Below, one piece after another: positions 57,666 to 64,000 of a DNA stretch of 64,000 nt. Each line of letters starts with the position of its first letter. Position 1 is the stretch's first letter. The notes under the pieces are model-generated. The model ran no database searches, was not told the DNA's origin, and saw only the letters and a list, made by a program, of their open reading frames with translations. The position numbers and the translations under genes are program-made. Source of the DNA: Clostridium fermenticellae (GTDB lineage Bacteria > Bacillota > Clostridia > Clostridiales > Clostridiaceae); contig NZ_CP032416.1 of NCBI RefSeq assembly GCF_003600355.1, forward strand, positions 2,686,183 through 2,750,182, read 5' to 3'.

Positions 57666-58217
57666 TTAAAAATCTCGCAACTTAAATGTTTTAACAACTG
57701 TAGATTTTTTATTATTCACATTTTTCCATAATTCCATCTTATCTATTTTTATAACATGTTTTATTTCATTTCTCTTTACATTTTCACATGCTGCTATATA
57801 CTCTTTATTGTTCCATTCTCTAAGTCCAAAATTAGCTCTTACTAGGGGTATATATAAATTACAATTATCAAAATTATTTTCTTTAATATTAAATTTATAC
57901 AATCTAAGCATTTCATTTATCTGCCTTGCCAATCTTATAATATATCCTTTACTCTCAACCTTTATATCGACAATCTTAAAATTTGCATTAAAACTCAAAT
58001 CATTATTTATTTCGACCTTGAATTTTTTATAAGGTTGAAGAATATCTGCAATAATCCCGGAAACTTTATCTATATCAGGATCTTCCAATACTTCCATAAC
58101 TATATGTGGCATATGTATATTTTTATAAAGTTTGTATTTTCTGCATATGTTCCTTTGCACCTTTTCCATATTAGAACATGAATCCTTATCGAATAGTGCC
58201 ACCAAATAATACTTCAT
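57666..58217 (-). CDS. 2H phosphoesterase / RNA ligase-like protein
   Basis: A 183-residue protein. Start MKYYLVALFD and the block NIHMPHIVMEVLEDPDIDKV resemble the 2'-5' RNA ligase/LigT fold, with His-x-hydrophobic as the first catalytic motif. The second expected H-x-T/S motif falls at about CNLYIPLVRANFG, where the His seems to be missing. The protein may bind RNA without catalysis, or I have misaligned it. It is isolated, between a terminator and the divergent gntR gene. Confidence 0.5.
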   Translation of the reverse strand: MKYYLVALFDKDSCSNMEKVQRNICRKYKLYKNIHMPHIVMEVLEDPDIDKVSGIIADILQPYKKFKVEINNDLSFNANFKIVDIKVESKGYIIRLARQINEMLRLYKFNIKENNFDNCNLYIPLVRANFGLREWNNKEYIAACENVKRNEIKHVIKIDKMELWKNVNNKKSTVVKTFKLRDF

Positions 58218-58351
58218 ATTTATCTAATCCTCCAAATTACTTCCTCTTAAAATGTAACTATACTTATAGTTAATTATATCATTATATTATAATGTCTGCA
58301 AAACTAATAATTCTACACATAAAATTTTAATCATGCCATATAAAATTAATA

Positions 58352-58402
58352 TTGACATTTCTATTGTTTTAGTGTACTATCTATATAGTTCACTAAAACA
58401 AT
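58352..58402 (+). promoter_or_regulatory. Promoter and palindromic operator of the gntR-ABC operon
   Basis: TTGACA (58352-58357), 17 bp and TACTAT (58375-58380). A 40-bp palindrome covers the -10 box and start region: ATTGTTTTAGTG (58363-58374) and CACTAAAACAAT (58391-58402), with inner ACTAT/ATAGT. It is very probably the binding site of the GntR regulator encoded directly downstream. Confidence 0.85.
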
Positions 58403-58414
58403 ATGGAGGTGCCT

Positions 58415-58783
58415 ATGAATATAATCTTTAATGATAAAATCCCAATTTATATACAAATAACTAATTTAATAAAAAGAGATATAGTATCAGGCAAATTAAA
58501 ACCGGGAAATAAACTTCCTTCAATAAGAGAGATGTCCTCAAAATTTAAAGTTAATCCAAATACTATCCAAAGATCATATCAAGAGCTGGAGAGGGAGAAT
58601 ATAACTTACACTCAAAGAGGTACTGGAAGTTTTGTAAATGAGGAGGATTTAATCGTGGATAAATTAAAAGAAGAGATGGCAAGAGAATCTATAGATACAT
58701 TTTTAAAACAAATGAAAGATTTAGGTTTTATTGCAGAGGATATACTAAATATAGTAAAAGAAGAATTGGAGGAGGAAGAATAA
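58415..58783 (+). CDS. GntR-family regulator, YtrA subgroup
   Basis: A 122-residue protein from ATG 58415 (GGAGGTG seven bases upstream; the frame opens at 58403). Winged helix with PIYIQITNLIKRDIVSGKLKPGNKLPSIREM and NPNTIQRSYQELERENITYTQRGTGSFV; the short C-terminal helical tail (about 75-122) is the YtrA type, without a ligand-binding domain. Such regulators repress their own ABC-transporter operon and respond to envelope stress, including cell-wall antibiotics in Bacillus. It is followed directly by an ABC transporter. Confidence 0.93.
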   Translation: MNIIFNDKIPIYIQITNLIKRDIVSGKLKPGNKLPSIREMSSKFKVNPNTIQRSYQELERENITYTQRGTGSFVNEEDLIVDKLKEEMARESIDTFLKQMKDLGFIAEDILNIVKEELEEEE

Positions 58784-58784
58784 T

Positions 58785-59480
58785 ATGAGTTCATTAATTA
58801 AAATATCCGATCTTGAAAAAAGATACTTTAATAAAAAAGCTCTTGATAAAATAAATCTCGAGATCGACAGTGGAAAAATAATTGGACTTTTAGGTCCGAA
58901 TGGAAGCGGAAAAACAACACTTTTAAAAATAATCGCCGGTATATCAAGGCAAAGCAATGGACAAATTTCTATAGATGGAGTAAAACCTGGAATTTATACG
59001 AAATCAATAGTTTCATATTTACCAGATAAAGATTATTTATTTAAATGGATGAAGATTAAGGATGCTATAAACTTCTTTAATGATTTTTATAAAGACTTTG
59101 ATAGAGATAAAGCTTATGAATTTCTTAAATTTATGGAATTAGATGAAAACAGTAATATAAAATCGCTTTCTAAAGGAATGTCAGAAAAACTGTCCTTAAC
59201 TTTAACCCTTTCAAGAAAAGCAAAACTTTATATATTAGATGAACCTTTAGGAGGAGTTGATCCTACAACTCGGGAAAAAATATTAAACGCTATTTTAGAA
59301 AATTACAGCAAAGAAAGTTCTATGATAATCACCACTCATCTTATAAGTGACATTGAACGACTTTTTGATAGTGTTATTTTTATATCGAATGGTAAAATAA
59401 TTTTAAATGGCGATGCTGAAGAACTCAGAAATGAAAGACATATGTCAATTGATGGGCTATACAGGGAGGTTTTTAAATAA
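58785..59480 (+). CDS. ABC transporter ATP-binding protein
   Basis: A 231-residue nucleotide-binding subunit: Walker A GLLGPNGSGKTTLLKII (about residue 34), signature LSKGMSEKLSLTLTLS (diverged from LSGGQ), Walker B LYILDEPLGGVD and H-loop TTHLISDIE. It overlaps the permease gene by one base (TAATG) and starts two bases after the regulator stop. Confidence 0.95.
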   Translation: MSSLIKISDLEKRYFNKKALDKINLEIDSGKIIGLLGPNGSGKTTLLKIIAGISRQSNGQISIDGVKPGIYTKSIVSYLPDKDYLFKWMKIKDAINFFNDFYKDFDRDKAYEFLKFMELDENSNIKSLSKGMSEKLSLTLTLSRKAKLYILDEPLGGVDPTTREKILNAILENYSKESSMIITTHLISDIERLFDSVIFISNGKIILNGDAEELRNERHMSIDGLYREVFK

Positions 59481-60217
59481 TGTTAAAATTAATTAAGTAT
59501 GAACTGAAAGGTCTATATAAAGATATAATAATAATGACGGTTTCCATTATTATTATAAATCTGCTGATGTATACAAGATTTAATTCATGGGGCGGCGGCC
59601 CTATAATTGCATGTTCATCTCTCGTAAGCTTTGCTGCTATGATTGTAGTATTTATCTGGAATATAAAATTATTCTCCAAAGATATATATCAGGATAGCAG
59701 TTATCTTTTATTCAGTATTCCTCAAAAAGGATATACTATTTTAACCTCTAAACTATTAACAGCATTATTACAGAGCATTTTTATTGGATTATTATCTCTT
59801 GTATTTAACTATCTGACTTTTTATTTAGCTTCAAAGACAGAAGCAACTCAACTTCTAGAGATGATACATTTAATTAATATAAATGGTTCTTTATTCACCA
59901 TTTTTGCAGCTGCATTCCAATATATATATTTATTCACATTAATATATTTTTGTATCTCTTTTAGCAAGATGGCTGTGAGAAACAAAAAACTAGGCAAACT
60001 AGGCAGTTTTATATTATTTATAATAATATCTGTTATATTAGCTAAATGCCTTGAAATTATTATGTTTATATTTCCTCAAAATTTTAGTATTCCTTTAATG
60101 GCAAGTGCCGGAATAAATATCCCTGTAAATATATCTTCAATTGTATTCGATATAATAACATTCATATTATTCTTTATCACGACTTCATATATTCTAGAAA
60201 ATAAGATTGATTTATAA
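59480..60217 (+). CDS. ABC transporter permease
   Basis: A 245-residue membrane protein with about six hydrophobic helices (about 18-33, 50-68, 100-122, 138-164, 172-200, 218-238). This is the typical small permease paired with a YtrA-type regulator. The substrate is unknown; export of antimicrobial or envelope-active compounds is the usual theme, but this is inference. It ends at the operon terminator. Confidence 0.85.
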   Translation: MLKLIKYELKGLYKDIIIMTVSIIIINLLMYTRFNSWGGGPIIACSSLVSFAAMIVVFIWNIKLFSKDIYQDSSYLLFSIPQKGYTILTSKLLTALLQSIFIGLLSLVFNYLTFYLASKTEATQLLEMIHLININGSLFTIFAAAFQYIYLFTLIYFCISFSKMAVRNKKLGKLGSFILFIIISVILAKCLEIIMFIFPQNFSIPLMASAGINIPVNISSIVFDIITFILFFITTSYILENKIDL

Positions 60218-60224
60218 ATTACAA

Positions 60225-60270
60225 AAGGTCTATCTCAAAATGGAATTAACCCCATTTTAAGATAGACCTT
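60225..60270 (+). terminator. Terminator of the gntR-ABC operon
   Basis: AAGGTCTATCT pairs with AGATAGACCTT, extended inward by AAAATGG/CCATTTT, followed by TACTTATTTAT. The stem is long and the U-tract moderate. Confidence 0.75.
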
Positions 60271-60368
60271 ACTTATTTATGACATCCTTCGTATTGATAT
60301 ATACTCGATATATTATTTATATTTTAAAATTTATTGTTAAAATATCATGGAATTATGATATAATAAAA

Positions 60369-60396
60369 TTTGTGTAATAATTTGTGTAATAATTTG
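60369..60396. repeat. Short tandem repeat before murA
   Basis: The 12-base unit TTTGTGTAATAA occurs twice plus a partial TTTG, about 65 bp before murA. It may be part of the promoter region; no regulator is known. Confidence 0.6.
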
Positions 60397-60459
60397 AATT
60401 TTAACTTATTAGTTTTATTATAAATATTAATTTTAATGTATGATAAGGATGGGTACATA

Positions 60460-61722
60460 ATGGATAAATTAGTTATTAACGGGGGAAAATCCCTTTTTGG
60501 TTCTATAGAAATAAATGGTGCTAAGAACGCTGCTGTTGCAATATTACCTGCTGCTATAATGGCAAGTAAAAACACATGCTCAATAGATAATATTCCTAAT
60601 ATAGAGGATGTTCATTGCCTTGAAAGAATTCTAACAAGTTTAGGTTGCAAACTAAAAATAAACAAAAATTCTGTTGAAATAGATAGTACATGTATAGATA
60701 ATTTAAATGCTAATACTGAGGATGTCAGAAAAATGAGAGCTTCTTATTATTTAATAGGAGCACTTCTTGGCAGATTCAAAAAAGCTAGAGTTGAACTCCC
60801 GGGAGGCTGCCCTATAGGGGTTAGGCCTATAGATCAACATATCAAAGGCTTTGAAGCTCTTGGTGCTCAAGTAGAAATAAAACATGGTTCAGTGGTAATA
60901 TCAGCTGATAGATTGATTGGAACAAATATATTTTTTGATGTAGTCAGTGTTGGAGCTACAATAAATGTAATGTTAGCTGCGTCTTTGGCTGAGGGTGTTA
61001 CTACCCTTGAAAATGTTGCAAAAGAGCCGCATATTGTAGATGTTGCTAACTTCTTAAATAGTATGGGTGCTAGTATAAAAGGTGCTGGTACAGATATTAT
61101 AAGAATAACTGGAGTAAAGGAACTTAAGGGTTGCTCCTATAGTGTTATACCTGATCAAATAGAAGCGGGCACTTACATGATTGCTGCTGCTGCATGTGGT
61201 GGTGAAGTTGTATTACAGAATATAATTCCTAAACACCTTGAATCAATTTCGGCGAAGCTTATAGAAATGGGTGCTGAAATCAAAGAAGATGGTGATTCTA
61301 TTACAATAAAATCAAGTGGAAAATTAAAGGGTGTAAATATTAAAACCCAACCCTATCCTGGCTTTCCAACAGATGTACAGCAACCGATGAGTGCTCTGTT
61401 AACTGTATCTAGTGGTAGAAGCATAATTAATGAAAGTATATGGGAAAGTAGATTTAAGCATGTAGACGAACTAAAAAAAATGGGTGCTAATATAAAGGTC
61501 GAAGGAAGAACTGCAATTATAGATGGAGTTAAAAACCTATCTGGTGCTGTTGTAAAAGCAACAGATTTAAGGGCTGGTGCAGCAATGGTTATAGCAGGAC
61601 TTATTGCAGAAGGTGCTACTGAAGTACTAAGTATTGAACATATAGATAGGGGATACCCTAATATTGAAGATAAATTTAAAGCTTTAGGTGCTGATATTAA
61701 AAGAGTTTCATACTCAAAATAG
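60460..61722 (+). CDS. murA: UDP-N-acetylglucosamine 1-carboxyvinyltransferase
   Basis: First committed step of peptidoglycan precursors (adds enolpyruvate to UDP-GlcNAc; target of fosfomycin). Chosen ATG 60460 gives the normal start [29 protein letters not shown]; the frame opens at 60436. The 420-residue product has the reactive Cys in [16 protein letters not shown] (about residue 116), so fosfomycin sensitivity is expected. The other signatures [10 protein letters not shown]-like [13 protein letters not shown] and [15 protein letters not shown] are present. Confidence 0.97.
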   Translation: MDKLVINGGKSLFGSIEINGAKNAAVAILPAAIMASKNTCSIDNIPNIEDVHCLERILTSLGCKLKINKNSVEIDSTCIDNLNANTEDVRKMRASYYLIGALLGRFKKARVELPGGCPIGVRPIDQHIKGFEALGAQVEIKHGSVVISADRLIGTNIFFDVVSVGATINVMLAASLAEGVTTLENVAKEPHIVDVANFLNSMGASIKGAGTDIIRITGVKELKGCSYSVIPDQIEAGTYMIAAAACGGEVVLQNIIPKHLESISAKLIEMGAEIKEDGDSITIKSSGKLKGVNIKTQPYPGFPTDVQQPMSALLTVSSGRSIINESIWESRFKHVDELKKMGANIKVEGRTAIIDGVKNLSGAVVKATDLRAGAAMVIAGLIAEGATEVLSIEHIDRGYPNIEDKFKALGADIKRVSYSK

Positions 61723-61742
61723 TTTTTTATAGGAGATTGACA

Positions 61743-62528
61743 ATGATTTTTTGTCCTTTATATAGCGGCAGCAGTGGTAACAGTATCTTTGTTGCTACAC
61801 CTAATGCTAGGATATTAGTAGATGCTGGCCTCGCTGGTAAAAAAATAGAAAATGCTCTTTCACAAATTGGCGAAAAACCTCAAGATATAGATGCAATATT
61901 TGTAACTCATGAACATATTGACCATATAAAAGGTGTTGGTGTTCTATCTCGAAAATATGATATACCAATATATGCAAATGAACTTACATGGAAAGTTATG
62001 TCTAAATCAATTGGTAAAATAAGGGATAGTAATATAAAAATCCTCAATAATAAATACACCTCAATAAATGATATGGATGTATTAAGTTATAAAATTTCCC
62101 ATGATGCTGCATCACCTTTTGGATATTCTATAAATTGTAGAAATAAAAAAGCATGTATTGCAACAGATCTTGGTTTTTTTCCAAAGGAATTGAATAATAT
62201 ATTAAAAGATGCTAATGTAGTTTTACTAGAAAGCAATCATGATACTGAAATGCTTAAATTCGGGCCATATCCATATACCTTAAAAAGGAGAATTTTAAGT
62301 AATATAGGTCATTTGTCAAATGATGACTGCGGAAAAGCAATAGTTAGTATTGCAAATGGTTCCTTTAAAAATATAATTTTGGGACATTTGAGTAAAACGA
62401 ATAATTACCCTGAGCTTGCTTATCAAACTGTTCTAAATATACTAACTAATGCAGGAATCAAGATTAATTCGGATTTAAATTTATCAGTGGCTAAAAGAGA
62501 TATGCCTAGTAACTACATAAAATTTTGA
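61743..62528 (+). CDS. Metallo-beta-lactamase-fold hydrolase, WalJ/YycJ type
   Basis: A 261-residue protein from ATG 61743 (GGAG seven bases upstream; a TTG two codons earlier is open). Metal motif THEHIDHIKG, GSSGN start (PLYSGSSGNSIFVATP), DLGFFPKEL, ESNHD and IGHLSNDDCG match YycJ/WalJ, which in B. subtilis follows the walRK genes and links cell division to replication. Here it lies between murA and the GerMN lipoprotein, without walRK. Confidence 0.93.
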   Translation: MIFCPLYSGSSGNSIFVATPNARILVDAGLAGKKIENALSQIGEKPQDIDAIFVTHEHIDHIKGVGVLSRKYDIPIYANELTWKVMSKSIGKIRDSNIKILNNKYTSINDMDVLSYKISHDAASPFGYSINCRNKKACIATDLGFFPKELNNILKDANVVLLESNHDTEMLKFGPYPYTLKRRILSNIGHLSNDDCGKAIVSIANGSFKNIILGHLSKTNNYPELAYQTVLNILTNAGIKINSDLNLSVAKRDMPSNYIKF

Positions 62529-62544
62529 TAAAAAGGTGATAAGT

Positions 62545-63105
62545 ATGAAAAAAACTTTCTGTTTCAGAATTTTATTTACTGTATTAGTTTTATCCCTACT
62601 TTCGGGATGTACTAACAAAGACTTATCAAGTTCAAACAGCAAGGAAAAAGAGAAACAGATAGCTTTATCTAATGAAAAAGGAAATACTTTAGATTTAGAT
62701 TTATATTTTAATTCTTCTTCTTCACCAGATAACTTTAAAATTTCTACAGAAGAACGAATAATAAAAAGAGATGAATTATTAGGCGAAGCTATCATAAATG
62801 AATTGATTAAAGGACCTTCTATTAAAAGTAAATTGACACCTTTGCTGCCAAAAAAATCTAGACTTGTGAGCTTTTCGATAAAAGATGGCATTGCATATAT
62901 AAATTTTAGTAAAGAAACTAATGTATCAATGTCTTATCAAATGGAAAAAGCCTGTATAAAGAGCATAATTTTATCTTTAAGACCAGTTTCCTCAATAAAG
63001 AAAGTTAAATTTTACATTGAAGGCAAAGACAATAATATGTGGGGAAATCATATAGACCTATCCAAACCAGTAACAGAAAATAATATTGATAATTCTAAAA
63101 TATAG
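62545..63105 (+). CDS. GerMN-domain lipoprotein
   Basis: A 186-residue protein from ATG 62545 (AAAGGTG upstream). Signal peptide with lipobox LSGC (Cys about residue 22). Residues about 45-165 form one GerMN domain (LDLYFNSSS...GEAIINELIKGP...KDGIAYINFSKE...IKSIILSLRPVSSIKKVKFYIEGK). Such domains occur in the spore-germination lipoprotein GerM and in other envelope lipoproteins; a single-domain form may serve vegetative cells. It follows the WalJ-like gene by 16 bp. Confidence 0.88.
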   Translation: MKKTFCFRILFTVLVLSLLSGCTNKDLSSSNSKEKEKQIALSNEKGNTLDLDLYFNSSSSPDNFKISTEERIIKRDELLGEAIINELIKGPSIKSKLTPLLPKKSRLVSFSIKDGIAYINFSKETNVSMSYQMEKACIKSIILSLRPVSSIKKVKFYIEGKDNNMWGNHIDLSKPVTENNIDNSKI

Positions 63106-63221
63106 TGACCTGTATGATTTTATTATATTATTACACGTTTTTACATTAAAACATTATTGAAAAAATAAGCTTTTTTTATTATAATGTTGTAAGTAATACG
63201 TATTTTCAAAGGAGAAAGATT

Positions 63222-63722
63222 ATGAATTTATATAAAAATTGGACAGATACTGTTGTAAATTTTGTAAAGGCAAACGGAGAAGCTGCCTTTTGGAGAGAAT
63301 ATGGTGCTATTGAAAAACATATTTACACAAAGGTTTTAGCTGACCACAGCGAATCTATTGACGGTACTATCGAAAATTTAGCTGAGAAATTTCAAGTAGA
63401 ACCAGTATATTTTATGGGATTTTTAGATGGAATAAATGATAGTTTAAAGGATCGTCTAGAATTAGAAAAACTTGATACTAATTCTTCTATTAGCATCAAG
63501 ATAAATTTTGAAAAATTATACTACAATATGTTAGATGCAAAAGCTGACTATTTATATCATCTTCCTCAATGGGACTCTATTTTCTCGAAGGAAAAAAGAA
63601 AAGAGATTCATCAGACATGGGCTGCTTCTAAAACCATCATAAACAAAAATAAGATTGGTAGGAATGATCCTTGTCCTTGTGGAAGTGGAAAAAAATACAA
63701 AAATTGTTGTGGTAAAAATTAA
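63222..63722 (+). CDS. SEC-C zinc-motif protein of unknown function
   Basis: A 166-residue protein, AAAGGAG before ATG. Residues about 1-140 are helical and of no known family ([32 protein letters not shown]). It ends with a SEC-C zinc motif [18 protein letters not shown] almost identical to the C-terminus of SecA in this same window. The motif suggests binding to ribosomes or a protein partner. A similar small protein occurs next to rlmH in other clostridia, as I recall. Confidence 0.85.
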   Translation: MNLYKNWTDTVVNFVKANGEAAFWREYGAIEKHIYTKVLADHSESIDGTIENLAEKFQVEPVYFMGFLDGINDSLKDRLELEKLDTNSSISIKINFEKLYYNMLDAKADYLYHLPQWDSIFSKEKRKEIHQTWAASKTIINKNKIGRNDPCPCGSGKKYKNCCGKN

Positions 63723-63740
63723 ACTGCAGTGTTTCATAGC

Positions 63741-63776
63741 TTAAAAATCCTTACATATAGTAAGGGTTTTTTTAAT
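63741..63776 (+). terminator. Terminator of the SEC-C gene
   Basis: AAAAATCCTTAC and GTAAGGGTTTTTTT pair (ATATA loop) with a seven-T tail. Confidence 0.88.
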
Positions 63777-63797
63777 TTGATATAGGAGTATATTACA

Positions 63798-64000
63798 ATG
63801 AAGATTAATATAATATGTGTTGGGAAAATAAAAGAAAACTATTTGAATGATGCCATAAAAGAATACTCTAAGAGACTTAGTAGATACTGTAAATTGCAAA
63901 TAATTGAGATCCCAGATGAAAAAGCTCCGGAAAACTACTCCAATAAAGAAAAAGAAATAATAAAAAGTAAAGAGGCAGCTTCAATTATAAAGCATATAAA
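63798..64000 (+). CDS. rlmH: 23S rRNA pseudouridine-1915 N3-methyltransferase (N-terminal part)
   Basis: A SPOUT methyltransferase that modifies the ribosomal A-site helix 69. ATG 63798 follows TAGGAGT. The first 67 residues are visible (MKINIICVGKIKENYLNDAI, EYSKRLSRYCKLQIIEIPDEKAPENYSN, KSKEAASIIKHI); the full protein is about 159 residues, so the remaining part, including the SAM-binding trefoil knot, lies outside the window. Confidence 0.96.
   Translation, partial: MKINIICVGKIKENYLNDAIKEYSKRLSRYCKLQIIEIPDEKAPENYSNKEKEIIKSKEAASIIKHI

Noticed and set aside
60369-60396. Short tandem repeat before murA as a CRISPR-like array
   Set aside because: Only two 12-bp units without spacers.

Overview
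The window is 64 kb of AT-rich chromosome from a spore-forming, anaerobic Firmicute, most likely Clostridium sensu stricto. Evidence: sporulation genes (spoIIE, spoVT, spoVG, yabP, yabQ), an [FeFe]-hydrogenase homologue, a type III glutamine synthetase, strong AGGAGG ribosome sites, frequent GTG/TTG starts and very AT-rich intergenic DNA. I could not assign the species from sequence alone.

Layout. 1-39.9 kb is almost wholly on the minus strand. It keeps the gene order of the Bacillus/Clostridium block that lies near the origin in B. subtilis. Read in the direction of transcription (right to left) it runs: purR, spoVG, glmU-prs, a two-component system with an HtrA protease, pth, mfd, prsA, spoVT, a MurJ/SpoVB-type exporter, mazG, hup, rqcP, yabP, yabQ, a DivIC/FtsL-like protein, yabR, six tRNA genes, spoIIE, tilS-hpt-ftsH, a thioesterase, coaX-dusB, greA-lysS, hpf, an insertion sequence, secA-prfB and tex (C-terminal part cut off by the window edge). 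A plus-strand M28 peptidase lies between prfB and tex. From 40.2 kb most genes are on the plus strand: murC, a small membrane protein, a 261-bp hairpin element, two tRNA-Pro genes, a GC-richer acquired pair (AbrB-type regulator plus acyltransferase), a hydrogenase-like Fe-S protein, a HAD hydrolase, an SH3-like protein and an rRNA methyltransferase. A mixed-strand stretch follows (two radical SAM proteins, a lipoprotein, an XRE regulator, DUF3783, murI, an ISLre2-type element). The window ends with glutamine synthetase III, a 2H-phosphoesterase-like protein, a GntR-ABC operon, murA, a walJ-like hydrolase, a GerMN lipoprotein, a SEC-C protein and the start of rlmH.

How the genes fit together. 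Most genes serve translation (lysS, prfB, tilS, dusB, pth, hpf, greA, rqcP, tRNAs, rlmH), cell-wall precursor supply (glmU, murC, murA, murI), nucleotide and cofactor supply (prs, hpt, purR, coaX), protein export and quality control (secA, ftsH, prsA, HtrA) and sporulation. Several control sites can be read directly: a sigma-H promoter before spoVG, a 21-bp-spaced promoter before spoIIE, a consensus promoter before the tRNA operon, a large palindromic operator before the gntR-ABC operon, a terminator-like attenuator abutting the ribosome site of the glutamine synthetase, and the +1 frameshift site in prfB.

Accessory features. They comprise two insertion sequences (one with a target duplication and an apparent C-terminal frameshift), the imperfect hairpin element at 42 kb, the acquired AbrB-acyltransferase pair downstream of tRNA-Pro(CGG), and a tandem 272-bp duplication of a tRNA-Leu/fMet/Met triplet. 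I found no CRISPR array, rRNA, prophage or complete new defence system. The strongest candidates for undescribed biology are the 261-bp hairpin element and the AbrB-acyltransferase pair.
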